Source: Spartinivicinus poritis
GTDB lineage: Bacteria; Pseudomonadota; Gammaproteobacteria; Pseudomonadales; Zooshikellaceae
NCBI RefSeq assembly: GCF_028858535.1
Contig: NZ_JAPMOU010000035.1
Coordinates: 1-58,849, forward strand
DNA: 58,849 nt
Direction of reading: 5' to 3'
The notes below the pieces were generated by a model. That model was given only the letters and a program-made list of their open reading frames with translations. It had not been told where the DNA came from and did not search any database. Every line of letters starts with the position of its first letter. Positions within the stretch are counted from its first letter, which is position 1. Of this stretch, positions 33,863 through 42,272 are shown piece by piece. A program made the position numbers and the translations under genes.

Positions 33863-35026
33863 CTAATCAATAATCACATGGGGTAAAAACCGTGACGAAT
33901 CCTTGGTAATTACTTGGCGATCTTCTCTGATTCCAATACCCGCTGGTTCGTCTGCAATAACCCAACTACCCACCAAAGTATAATTGCCTGAAAAGGCGGG
34001 TAGCGGATGATAGGCCTGAATAATATAACCACTATCATCGTAAGGGCCTTCTACTACATGCTGAATTCCCTGGTGATCCTGTATCGTAATATTAGAACCT
34101 TCCCTTGAAAGCAAGGGCTTTCGAACAAATCCCTTGGTAAATTGATTGTTTTGATTAATTTCATCCTCAAAATAGGCTGGCAACAGGTTAGGGTGATTAG
34201 GAAACATCTCCCATAATAATGGTAAAATACCCTTGTTTGACAACACTGCTTTCCAGGGGGGCTCTAAGAAATGAGTGCCAGAGTCCGGAATAGCAGGGCC
34301 AAACGCCTCTTCCATGAGCCATTCCCAAGGGTAAAGCTTAAACAAGGCAGGTATGGTGTAGTCATCTAAGTCAGTAAACTCACCTTCAGGGCTAATACCA
34401 ATATCTTCTACATAAATAAACTTAGTGGCTAATCCTGCCTGTAGTGCACAATCTTCAAAGTATTGCACCGTGCCCCGATCTTCTTCTGTGCCTTTACAAC
34501 AAGCAAAGTACAATGGTTGGGGTATATCCAATACCGCTAAACGCTCGATCAACCTTTCTTGAATAGAGTTAAACTGGTCACACCCAGTAGGTAGCATGGA
34601 TTGCTCCATAATTTGTTCCAGCCAAATCCATTGCCAAAAAGCACTCTCATAAAGCGAGGTGGGAGTATCTGCATTATATTCATAAAATTTTGCAGGACCC
34701 GAGCCATCATAGGCTAAATCCATTCGCCCATATAAATGCTTATCCCCTGCCCGCCAGCTATTATGGATATAGTCCCAATACAGCTCCGGAATATGCAGCC
34801 GTTGCAACAGCTGCTCATTACTAACCACTTTATCAACCAGTTCTAGGCACATGCCGTGCAATTCAGCAGTTGGGTTTTCTATATCACTTTCAATTTGCTG
34901 TAAAGTAAATTGATAATAGGCTGACTCATCCCAATACGGCTCCCCATATAAGGTATGAAACTTAAAACCTAATTGATTAGCAAGTGCTTGCCAGTCTGCC
35001 CGCGGATTAATCGACACTCGCTGCAT
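33863..35026 (-). CDS. Glutathionylspermidine synthase family ATP-grasp protein (YgiC/YjfC-like)
   Basis: A 387-residue ATP-grasp enzyme. The order WDESAYYQFT, GRMDLAYDGSGPAKFYEYNADTPTSL, LYPWEWLMEEAFG, KGFVRKPLLSREGSNI and AYHPLPAF is typical of YgiC/YjfC, which resemble the synthetase half of Gsp but whose substrate is not settled. It is the last gene of a minus-strand group with a YgiB-like lipoprotein, DUF350, DUF2491 and a K+ channel. E. coli has the same set as yjfK-yjfL-yjfM-yjfC. The upstream lipoprotein gene ends six bases before the start. Confidence 0.85.
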   Translation of the reverse strand: MQRVSINPRADWQALANQLGFKFHTLYGEPYWDESAYYQFTLQQIESDIENPTAELHGMCLELVDKVVSNEQLLQRLHIPELYWDYIHNSWRAGDKHLYGRMDLAYDGSGPAKFYEYNADTPTSLYESAFWQWIWLEQIMEQSMLPTGCDQFNSIQERLIERLAVLDIPQPLYFACCKGTEEDRGTVQYFEDCALQAGLATKFIYVEDIGISPEGEFTDLDDYTIPALFKLYPWEWLMEEAFGPAIPDSGTHFLEPPWKAVLSNKGILPLLWEMFPNHPNLLPAYFEDEINQNNQFTKGFVRKPLLSREGSNITIQDHQGIQHVVEGPYDDSGYIIQAYHPLPAFSGNYTLVGSWVIADEPAGIGIREDRQVITKDSSRFLPHVIID

Positions 35027-35032
35027 GGTGAA

Positions 35033-35389
35033 TTAGCCTCCCCAGCTACTTCTACCCCAAGACCCTCTGGCAGAAGCCGAGGAACCAAACCCACTACGAG
35101 ATGAAGTGGTCGTTTTTTTGCTACTGGTAGATGAGGATTTAGAGCTCACATAAGAAGAGCCATATTTTTTTTCGCGGTATTTATAAAAAGACTTATCCAG
35201 TTTAGAGCGGGAATAGCCAGGCCCAATTAAAATATCCAGATCAAACTCTGAGTCTTTATCTACCGCCCTGACATAATCAATACACTCATTAAGTGTCATA
35301 TATTCATAGTTGGGCTCATCATCACAGGCTGTTAAAGCAATTGGGGCCAACCCCATCAAAACCAGTTTTACCGTTTTTGAACGCTTCAT
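35033..35389 (-). CDS. YgiB/YjfM-like lipoprotein
   Basis: A 118-residue lipoprotein with a signal ending LTAC (Cys21 as lipid anchor). The central part has an acidic region (YVRAVDKDSEFDLD), and the C-terminus is low-complexity Ser/Thr/Lys/Gly with a GFGSSASARGSW motif. E. coli YgiB/YjfM (DUF1190) end with a similar GGFGxS segment and precede ygiC/yjfC, as here. It is shorter than YgiB. Family membership is supported by ending and position more than by overall identity. Confidence 0.65.
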   Translation of the reverse strand: MKRSKTVKLVLMGLAPIALTACDDEPNYEYMTLNECIDYVRAVDKDSEFDLDILIGPGYSRSKLDKSFYKYREKKYGSSYVSSKSSSTSSKKTTTSSRSGFGSSASARGSWGRSSWGG

Positions 35390-35401
35390 TGAATCCCCCA
35401 G

Positions 35402-35803
35402 TTAATAGGTCAAGCAAGCAGCGGTAATAGTACCAGCACCAACAGATGCAGCAGCTAACCAAATACCAGCAGCCATTTCGTTATTTGCCAAACGCTCAGA
35501 AATACAGGGCATAATGTGACTAATGGCTTTAAACGTTAACAGTTGGACCAGCAGCGCAACAATCCCCCACAAAAATAAGTCCATCAGATTGACTGCATGG
35601 ATAATTAAGCTGGCTAATGGAATGATAAACCCCAATAAGCTGCCAGAAAAAGCCAGGGCTGCTGCTGTAATATTTTTCTTAATCAACTCCCATTCATCAT
35701 GAGGCGTTACTTTTGTGTATACGCCAACATACGCCATCGTTAAGAGAGATGCAGAAATAAAATATAAAAAAAACGAACCTATATTGGCTAAGTAAGTAAT
35801 CAT
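35402..35803 (-). CDS. DUF350 membrane protein (YjfL-like)
   Basis: A 133-residue protein with four predicted membrane helices (FFLYFISASLLTMAYVGVYT, AALAFSGSLLGFIIPLASL, LFLWGIVALLVQLLTF, MAAGIWLAAASVGAGTITAA). The pattern, including YTKVTPHDEWELIKK and NEMAAGIW, is that of DUF350, to which E. coli YjfL belongs. The function is unknown. It lies 12 bases upstream of the lipoprotein gene in the yjfKLMC-like group. Confidence 0.85.
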   Translation of the reverse strand: MITYLANIGSFFLYFISASLLTMAYVGVYTKVTPHDEWELIKKNITAAALAFSGSLLGFIIPLASLIIHAVNLMDLFLWGIVALLVQLLTFKAISHIMPCISERLANNEMAAGIWLAAASVGAGTITAACLTY

Positions 35804-35832
35804 GATTTTTTCCAGTTACTGGTTAAGTTTTT

Positions 35833-36486
35833 TTAAATAACAGAAAGTGACATAGGGTCTAAGTCAATCCCCAAACTAAATACCAGGCAATCGCCATCAG
35901 AATTATGCTCTGCAGACACTAGCAACCCCTCATAACGTTCACTGCCACTTAAAGGACGCTCATAAAACATCGCTCGATGTACAACTTGGTAAGGTGGCTC
36001 ACCACTTCTAGAGTGTACAGTTTCAGTGAATTCTATAGGCCGAATAGCGCCTGGTGTTTCTGAATTAAAGCCCCTTTGATACTGGGTATCAAGAAAGCTC
36101 AAGGTTGGTTGTCCTATTTGCCCGCCTTCTGCCAGCCAAGTATTCCATTCTGCATCAGTGCCAGGATATAGCGTTTTAGCAAACACAAAAAACTTTACAT
36201 CATCAATATGTTGTTCTTCATGACCACCTGTCGTATTCACCTGAATAAAGCCATCTTCCGATGTATAGTAACGGCTAATATAAGACCCCATCCCAAGACT
36301 GATGGCTCCCTGTGCTTCAATAATTTGCTGGCTGGAAGGCACCTCAAAATTTAACTTATCAGACAGCATGGTCATTACCACAGTGTCCAACGTTACTGCG
36401 GCTCCAAGCCGTAAGTTTAGAGGGCTAGGTAATTTATTTTGCTCAGATGTTTCAGACTGTTTACCTTTAAACCATTTTCCAAACAT
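35833..36486 (-). CDS. DUF2491 family protein (YjfK-like)
   Basis: A 217-residue soluble protein. LNLRLGAAVTLDTVV opens a beta-rich domain; HEEQHIDDVKFFVFAKTLYPG and YERPLSGSERYEGLLVSAE are typical of DUF2491/YjfK. The function is unknown. Position between the K+ channel and DUF350 genes matches the E. coli yjfK-yjfL order, where the genes lie near a PspA-like protein gene (yjfJ) linked to envelope stress; no PspA-like gene is present here. Confidence 0.82.
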   Translation of the reverse strand: MFGKWFKGKQSETSEQNKLPSPLNLRLGAAVTLDTVVMTMLSDKLNFEVPSSQQIIEAQGAISLGMGSYISRYYTSEDGFIQVNTTGGHEEQHIDDVKFFVFAKTLYPGTDAEWNTWLAEGGQIGQPTLSFLDTQYQRGFNSETPGAIRPIEFTETVHSRSGEPPYQVVHRAMFYERPLSGSERYEGLLVSAEHNSDGDCLVFSLGIDLDPMSLSVI

Positions 36487-36521
36487 TAACTGGCCTCTAT
36501 TACAAATTTAAAAACACTGAA

Positions 36522-37580
36522 TCAGCCCACCAGTGAATCCCACTTCACCTCATTACTTGTAATACGTTCTTGAGCCATAAAGTAAACTAGCTGACCACTT
36601 TTGATGGGGGTATTTTTATTAGGATTAAGGACTAAATCGGTACCTGCTACATTTCCTGCTACACCAAAAGCAGTAGCATTGTGATGCTCTTTTAAATAAT
36701 AGAAGAGCTTGCCAAAATCAGTACCCACAAAATTATCAGGTATCTTTAAACTAAATTGAGTGGGACCAGCCAACGCTGACAGCAGCTGTGTTTGAACCCG
36801 AGATGAGCCTGGGTCTTCCGCAGAACGCACCAGCATTTCTATGGCAATATCCGTATTACACTCTACTTTCGGGCAATGGCTGTTGAGTAGTTCGCCTTTA
36901 CGTTCATCTTCAAAGTGAGCAACAATATGGCCTTGCGGCTTTAACGCATCTACTGCCAAAGCTGTCGACAGCGTTTGGTCATCAGTTTTACCATAAATAA
37001 TAATACGGCTTGCGTTTTTCACGCCCGCCCGTAACAGCAAGCTTTCATCAGACAACGCTCGACCTTGCACAAATGAAACCACATCAGGAAGAGGATTTTC
37101 TATTTCATCATCCACACAAAGAACAATGTCTCGCTCAGCACGCTTAGCATCAGCAGTAATTAACTCAACCATCCGAGTAGTACCATCTCCATGCCAGCCT
37201 AAAATCAAAAAGTGATCAGCTAAATTGGAGTAGTTCCCCTTACCTTGCATACCTCTTCTCCACCAACTTACAACCAAATGTGTTGTTTTGCCTAAATAAG
37301 CTGCAAATAGTGCAACCGCACCAGGCATAACCCAAAACGCAACTAATAGTCTTCCCCAGGTTGTCACCGGTGAATAATCACCATAACCTATTGTGGTTGC
37401 TGTTGTCAGATAATAGTAAACATACACCTCGGGCTTAACTAAGTCTTCTTCTCCGAGCCCCCACAATAGCGCCCAAGAAAGAAACAAGTGCACAACAACC
37501 GCCAGTGTTATTCCTGACAGGGATAACTTTAGAAAGTGATGATTAAGTTGTTTAAAAAACCGGCCTAGAAAATAAACCAT
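36522..37580 (-). CDS. Two-helix potassium channel with RCK domain
   Basis: A 352-residue membrane protein with two membrane helices around a pore. The selectivity filter TTIGYGD (62-68) is that of a K+ channel. The second helix is in VAFWVMPGAVALFAAYLG. A cytoplasmic Rossmann-type RCK/TrkA-N domain follows from about residue 120 (HFLILGWHGDGTTRMVE). IIIYGKTDDQTLSTALAVDAL and a C-terminal TrkA-C-like part come after it. The ligand-binding glycine loop is atypical (GWHGDG). It opens the yjfKLMC-like group, 35 bases before the DUF2491 gene. Such channels are gated by nucleotides or ions; the ligand is not known. Confidence 0.85.
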   Translation of the reverse strand: MVYFLGRFFKQLNHHFLKLSLSGITLAVVVHLFLSWALLWGLGEEDLVKPEVYVYYYLTTATTIGYGDYSPVTTWGRLLVAFWVMPGAVALFAAYLGKTTHLVVSWWRRGMQGKGNYSNLADHFLILGWHGDGTTRMVELITADAKRAERDIVLCVDDEIENPLPDVVSFVQGRALSDESLLLRAGVKNASRIIIYGKTDDQTLSTALAVDALKPQGHIVAHFEDERKGELLNSHCPKVECNTDIAIEMLVRSAEDPGSSRVQTQLLSALAGPTQFSLKIPDNFVGTDFGKLFYYLKEHHNATAFGVAGNVAGTDLVLNPNKNTPIKSGQLVYFMAQERITSNEVKWDSLVG

Positions 37581-37824
37581 GTACTATCTAACCAATAATG
37601 TCTTATTAATCAAAGGGTAAGTGTACCTAAAAATCAAAAGACTGTGTGAGCATTAGGGTGTATTGTAGGCTATTGCTAATGATACGACATCAGATGTAAA
37701 ACGCTCATTATAGGCATCTCTAATATTACCTGCATTGAGACTAATACCCGTTGATGTGTAAACTAGTAATACATGCACTACTACCATATATTCTCATTTC
37801 CAATCCATTAAAAGGTCAACCAGT

Positions 37825-38433
37825 TTGAATGAAGCTCAATTGATTAAACAGCTTAAACCACTAACCAACTGGCAACAGTTAGCATTTGCTACAGCTATCG
37901 CTGAGCGTAGTTTGCCTAACTATCAGTTATTTTCAGAGCTGGCTCAATTTGGTGATATCAATGTACTTAAACAAGCCGTTAGCTTACTTTGGGAACATAT
38001 TGCTGGGCAAAAAAATACGGCTGCTTTAGAGAAATGGCTGGCTCAAGCTGAAGAGATTGTGCCTGATTTGGATCAATACGACATGTATGGTGCATCACCC
38101 GCTTTAGATAGCGCCGTATCTGTTATTTCATGCTTAATGTTTGCGTTAGGACCTAATATAGAAGATGCTGTACATGTTGCCGATCTAAGTTTGGTGACTA
38201 TTTTAAAGTTTATCAAGCATACCGAAGTAGCCGACTTGAGTGGTATAGAACTGCGCCAGTATGTAGAATCTCACCCCCTTTACTTAGCACAGATAAGCTT
38301 TCTAGAAGATCTACACCAACAGTTGTCTACCAAGAAATCGATTAGTAGTGCAGAAATCAAAAAACTGAGGAAGCTTGCCCAAAATGATCAGATAAGTCAT
38401 CTAGGGATTACCGCTAACGAGCCAAACGCATAG
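37825..38433 (+). CDS. YjaG family protein (DUF416)
   Basis: A 202-residue helical cytosolic protein matching DUF416/YjaG, with LTNWQQLAFATAIAERSLPN, LLWEHIAGQKN and VPDLDQYDMYGASPALDSAV in order. The start is TTG with AAAAGG upstream; a nearby ATG is out of frame. YjaG has no settled biochemical role. It is divergent from the K+ channel gene, and a copy of the dispersed motif AGGCATCTCTAATA lies in the 244-base gap between them (37712-37725). Confidence 0.87.
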   Translation: MNEAQLIKQLKPLTNWQQLAFATAIAERSLPNYQLFSELAQFGDINVLKQAVSLLWEHIAGQKNTAALEKWLAQAEEIVPDLDQYDMYGASPALDSAVSVISCLMFALGPNIEDAVHVADLSLVTILKFIKHTEVADLSGIELRQYVESHPLYLAQISFLEDLHQQLSTKKSISSAEIKKLRKLAQNDQISHLGITANEPNA

Positions 38434-38881
38434 ACGCCAAACAAAAAAATTAGCCCTATCTTGTAAGCAATTTCCTCAAAAACTCTCGCTTTTAATGAAA
38501 GCTGCTTCAAGATAGCGCTATCAGCATACACGACACTGTATCAACAGCAGGCATCGTGCCAACTTTTTTAATCGCGATTAAGTGACAAACATCACAACAA
38601 ACACACTATTTTGTGACAAAGTTAACCAAAATATTGTCAATAGGTGACTCTATAGGTCGGGTACTTTTTTGATATCAGCATTCCTAGCTTCATTGGGCTA
38701 TATGGAAATTTTCTGACATATTTAACGCAGACTATGGCGTGCAAGTTTATGTGTTTGCCTTTTCATAACTTAGTTATTGTATACTAGAGTTCACAACCGA
38801 TGGTTTGCTAGCCAGGAGCAGACAGGGCCTCCAACAGAGTTAGTGCTGTCATACATTTAGTTTTAACGTTCAGGTGTTGTA
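38434..38881. other. Gap without recognised features
   Basis: Four hundred and fifty bases before the DUF2788 gene. A TTGTATACTAGAGT stretch near 38777 could be a -10 region (TATACT) but lacks a clear -35 partner. No gene or repeat is apparent. Confidence 0.4.
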
Positions 38882-39079
38882 ATGGAAGACCTTGAAAGTC
38901 TTGCACTCAAAGTGCTACTAACAGGTTTAATTTTGTTTATGGCTTTCATAGTGTATGACTTAGCCAAAAAGTCCAAAGCAGGAAAGTTTGGCACCTTTGT
39001 ATTATTTGGTGTGCTTTGTTTAGGTGTTTTGGCGTTTGTAATTAAAACTGTCGTGGTTGAAATGATTGGTAGCTACTAA
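38882..39079 (+). CDS. DUF2788 small membrane protein
   Basis: A 65-residue protein with two membrane helices (LLTGLILFMAFIVYDLA and FVLFGVLCLGVLAFVIKTVV) joined by the basic loop KKSKAGKFG. This is the whole DUF2788 pattern, an uncharacterised family of many gammaproteobacteria. It is a single gene with a hairpin 60 bases downstream. Confidence 0.85.
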   Translation: MEDLESLALKVLLTGLILFMAFIVYDLAKKSKAGKFGTFVLFGVLCLGVLAFVIKTVVVEMIGSY

Positions 39080-39140
39080 CTAAATGCCCAACCTGGTTAA
39101 TTAACTATCAACCGGCTGTCAAATCTCAGCCATAAAAAAA

Positions 39141-39159
39141 CCCAGCTAATTTAGCTGGG
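39141..39159 (-). terminator. Hairpin downstream of the DUF2788 gene
   Basis: CCCAGCTAATTTAGCTGGG is a near-perfect inverted repeat preceded by AAAAAAA, so in the minus direction it reads as a stem followed by seven Ts. In the plus direction it lacks a T-run. No minus-strand gene ends here, so the orientation is puzzling, and on the plus strand it may only weakly stop DUF2788 transcription. Confidence 0.5.
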
Positions 39160-39316
39160 TAAAGATAAGAACGAACATGATAAGTGATAAGGTTGGAGCA
39201 GCTTATCAACAGTTTCATTCTGGTCAAAATTTAGCTTGGCTACAATCCGTACAAATACGGATTATTTATTAACCAATTCACAAACAAGTTTTCTGTATCT
39301 CGAATCAATATATTCC

Positions 39317-39958
39317 ATGACCACCCCTCGTCATATAAAGCGCCAAAAACCTACCTATAAACGCGCTAAAACAAATAAAGCCATTAACTCTCCCAAACCA
39401 AGGCCTCGGGCTATTATCTTTAACAAGCCCTACTTAGTGTTAACTCAATTTACAGATCAGGCAGGTCGTGAAACCCTGGCAGACTTTATTAGTATTCCAG
39501 ATATCTACCCAGCTGGCAGACTCGACAGAGATAGCGAAGGCTTACTTATACTTACGAATGATGGAGACTTGCAACATCGTTTAAGCCATCCACGCCACAA
39601 ACTGGCAAAATCCTATTGGGTACAGGTGGAGGGTATTCCTGATGACAATGCCCTCACCCAATTACGTCATGGTGTGCAATTAAAAGATGGCCTTACTCGC
39701 CCCGCTCAAGCCACTATTATTACTCCCCCTAAACTTTGGCCTCGCAACCCACCCATTCGAGAACGTAAACATATCCCTACTTGCTGGCTAAGTATTACAA
39801 TTACAGAAGGCCGGAATCGACAAGTGAGACGAATGACCGCCGCTATTGGTCACCCAACTTTGCGGCTTGTGCGATATCAAATTGGTCCTATACACTTAGG
39901 CACTTTGCAACCTGGCGAGTGGCAAGAAGTCTCTCTTAGTGCTTTTTCTGTAAAATAA
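39317..39958 (+). CDS. rluE: 23S rRNA pseudouridine synthase E
   Basis: A 213-residue RluE-type pseudouridine synthase, which modifies U2457 of 23S rRNA. The catalytic Asp is in [19 protein letters not shown]. Other family segments are [27 protein letters not shown] and the Arg-rich [23 protein letters not shown]. The basic N-terminus is normal. I choose the ATG at 39317; an in-frame TTG at 39236 would add 27 residues of unrelated character. The VanZ-like gene follows after 19 bases. Confidence 0.93.
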   Translation: MTTPRHIKRQKPTYKRAKTNKAINSPKPRPRAIIFNKPYLVLTQFTDQAGRETLADFISIPDIYPAGRLDRDSEGLLILTNDGDLQHRLSHPRHKLAKSYWVQVEGIPDDNALTQLRHGVQLKDGLTRPAQATIITPPKLWPRNPPIRERKHIPTCWLSITITEGRNRQVRRMTAAIGHPTLRLVRYQIGPIHLGTLQPGEWQEVSLSAFSVK

Positions 39959-39977
39959 AGGATCAGCTTTAACTGAC

Positions 39978-40376
39978 GTGACAAACCTTTCTAACCACTG
40001 GCATCAACGCCTATCGCTCATTCTTTTACTCATCAGCTTGGTCGTCATCAGCTGGCTTGCATTTACACCAAAGACTGACTTGGTTTTACCCACCATTGAC
40101 GATAAGTTTAAGCATCTTGCAGCGTTTGGTTATCTTGCTTACTTATTAGATAGTAGCTTTCCTAGAACGCAGTTTGGTTTAGCAAAAATACTTGCCTTAC
40201 TAGGATATGGTGTATTTATAGAAGTAGTACAAAACTTCCTACCCAACCGATCTGCTTCATGGCTTGATGGGCTTGCCGATATGGGTGGTATGATTGGTTA
40301 CTGGTTATGTATTCCTTTATGGCAACGCCTGCCAATTATCAATTGGCGCTGGCAGCCACAAACACAGAAAATGTAA
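39978..40376 (+). CDS. VanZ family membrane protein
   Basis: A 132-residue protein with about four membrane helices. The conserved VanZ pattern is DDKFKHLAAFGYLAYLL, then IEVVQNFLPNRSASWLDGLADMGGMIGY. VanZ-like proteins are widespread; in Gram-positives one gives low-level teicoplanin resistance, but the role here is unknown. The start is GTG, 19 bases after rluE, so the two may be cotranscribed. Confidence 0.85.
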   Translation: MTNLSNHWHQRLSLILLLISLVVISWLAFTPKTDLVLPTIDDKFKHLAAFGYLAYLLDSSFPRTQFGLAKILALLGYGVFIEVVQNFLPNRSASWLDGLADMGGMIGYWLCIPLWQRLPIINWRWQPQTQKM

Positions 40377-40407
40377 AACGCTAGCAGACTAATGATTCCT
40401 ATATCAG

Positions 40408-41253
40408 CTACAACCCTAGCTGCTCTCGGGTCAGCTCCTGCAGGTCAATAAAGTCTGGTTCTGATAGGCCCACATGGTCAAGCACAGTTTCTCTGATGCG
40501 CTCCCACTCATAGTCTGTTTCATGTTTTCCCAGGCTATGATAAAGCTTACAAATATGTTCAGCCATCTTCAGTAAGCACACTAGGTCATCCTGATCATTA
40601 CCCTTAAAATAAGCAGATTTATCTTCTGTTGAGGTTAAATGGTGATGATCTCTGATAATTTCAGCGACATCTTTGTTAAGCTGCCAAGCTTTCGCCACAT
40701 AGTAACCAACAATACAGTGGTTGGTTTTAAGCTCCGCGCTTTCGAGTTCTGCTATGTTCTCAATACCCTCACCATATGACTGATGACAAACTTCCATATA
40801 ATTCGGAAATTTCTGCAGCATTAAGGGAATACCACAATTATGAAATAAGCCAATCAGATAAGCGTCATCCACAGCCAGAATATTGAGTTGCCTGGCTAAT
40901 AGCACCATCGCTAGTGATACATCTTTAGAACCTTGCCAAAAACTTTCCAATGCTTCTGTATCTACATGGTCATAAGCACGTTTCAACATCAGGCCATTAA
41001 TAATATTGATTACATAACCACGCCCTAGCAGCATTACCGCCTGATGAATCGAGTTAATGACTTTTGGCCTTGCAAAAGCAGGTGAATTGATGGTTTTAAG
41101 TACTTGAGCACCAATACCTGGATCAGTACTAATGATTTCAGCAAATTTTTTTAGATCTTCCCCAGCCTCTTTGATCTGAATCATCAACTTGGGTTGAGGA
41201 GGAATAAAAATACCTTTTAAATCAAAATCTTCTGCTGGGTTCATAGCCAACAT
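40408..41253 (-). CDS. HDOD domain protein
   Basis: A 281-residue signalling protein consisting mainly of an HDOD domain: DPGIGAQVLKTINSPAFARP, INSIHQAVMLLGRGYVINI, and the HD-like region GLFHNCGIPLMLQKFPNYM. HDOD proteins are enzymatically inactive relatives of HD phosphohydrolases and act as regulators in stress, motility or cell-cycle control. The start may be ATG 41253 or the in-frame ATG at 41244. It has no operon partner and converges with the VanZ-like gene. Confidence 0.88.
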   Translation of the reverse strand: MLAMNPAEDFDLKGIFIPPQPKLMIQIKEAGEDLKKFAEIISTDPGIGAQVLKTINSPAFARPKVINSIHQAVMLLGRGYVINIINGLMLKRAYDHVDTEALESFWQGSKDVSLAMVLLARQLNILAVDDAYLIGLFHNCGIPLMLQKFPNYMEVCHQSYGEGIENIAELESAELKTNHCIVGYYVAKAWQLNKDVAEIIRDHHHLTSTEDKSAYFKGNDQDDLVCLLKMAEHICKLYHSLGKHETDYEWERIRETVLDHVGLSEPDFIDLQELTREQLGL

Positions 41254-41414
41254 AACAACTACTAGTGATTAATGGTTTATGATTCAGTTTAGCCAGACAA
41301 CTTCAACCATCAAGCTTCACAACAATAACTTTTACCTCAACTTCTTATAAGAATTTGACTATTTATCTGATTATGGTTTACTAGCCAGTCGCTTAAAAAT
41401 TGCCTGGCCAAGAA

Positions 41415-42221
41415 ATGATGTTTGAAGCCTTCACAACTGACAACTTCAAAAAACTGTTCCAACGTAACCAGCTAGATAGCTTTGAATCAATCTGGTCATT
41501 AACTACCGAGTGGTTTGAACAACCTAATCGACGACGTAATGGCTGGAGTGGTGTGATTCAATATCATTTACAAGCTAAAGACCAGCAAGTAGTAAATAAA
41601 AACGCAGCTACCAAAGAAAATTACCCAGAAAAGAATTCATCATCACTACAGGTTTTTATTAAGCGCCAAGAAAACCACAATGCCCGAAGCTTAGCCCACC
41701 CTTTTCGTGGTGAGCCTACTTTTTTTCGGGAATATAAAAATATTTGTAAATTACAGAAACGTCAGTTAGCAACCCTAACACCCGTATATTATGGTGAACG
41801 CCGTATAAAACACCAACATCAGGCTATTTTAATCACTCAAGCATTGGTTAATCATGTTAATTTATTTGATTGGTATAAACAAAAACCTACAGAAGCCTCA
41901 CGACAACAAATAATTCAATATATTGCTGAGTGGGCTGTTCAATTGCATAGCCATAAACTATGCCACTTTTGTTTATACCCTAACCATATTTTTGTATCAC
42001 TTGATCCAGATGACCAACAGCCAGTTAAGGTGATTGATCTTGAAAAGCTAAGATATTTACCTAGCAAGTATTGGCGAGCCAATAAAGATCTAAAATGTTT
42101 TTTAAGGCATAGTAGCGCTTTACCTGAACAAGATAAAAAACTATTTCTGGACATCTATTTTTCTTACTATCCAGAGTTACAAAAAACCAAACAGCAGCTG
42201 ATGGATTATATAGCCCGCTAA
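41415..42221 (+). CDS. InaA-family lipopolysaccharide kinase-like protein, copy 1
   Basis: About 268 residues of the protein-kinase-like fold used by InaA and WaaP. LQVFIKRQENHNARSL holds the nucleotide-binding Lys. FRGEPTFFREYKNI and TPVYYGERR with AILITQALVN form the rest of the N-lobe and hinge. LHSHKLCHFCLYPNHIFV is the catalytic loop, where the usual Asp is Cys, and VIDLEKLR is the metal-binding Asp motif. The start is ATG 41415 or the adjacent ATG 41418. It lies 50 bases upstream of dctB. A related gene is at 49391-50200, on the other side of the dct genes. The substrate may be a cell-surface sugar. Confidence 0.82.
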   Translation: MMFEAFTTDNFKKLFQRNQLDSFESIWSLTTEWFEQPNRRRNGWSGVIQYHLQAKDQQVVNKNAATKENYPEKNSSSLQVFIKRQENHNARSLAHPFRGEPTFFREYKNICKLQKRQLATLTPVYYGERRIKHQHQAILITQALVNHVNLFDWYKQKPTEASRQQIIQYIAEWAVQLHSHKLCHFCLYPNHIFVSLDPDDQQPVKVIDLEKLRYLPSKYWRANKDLKCFLRHSSALPEQDKKLFLDIYFSYYPELQKTKQQLMDYIAR

Positions 42222-42272
42222 AACAACAACACCTGTCAAGGAAAGCATGTATACCCCAAGAGCAGGGTTTTT

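Noticed and set aside
39236-39316. Longer N-terminus for rluE
   Set aside because: The extra 27 residues begin at TTG and are unlike the basic N-terminus seen in the family; the ATG at 39317 gives normal length.
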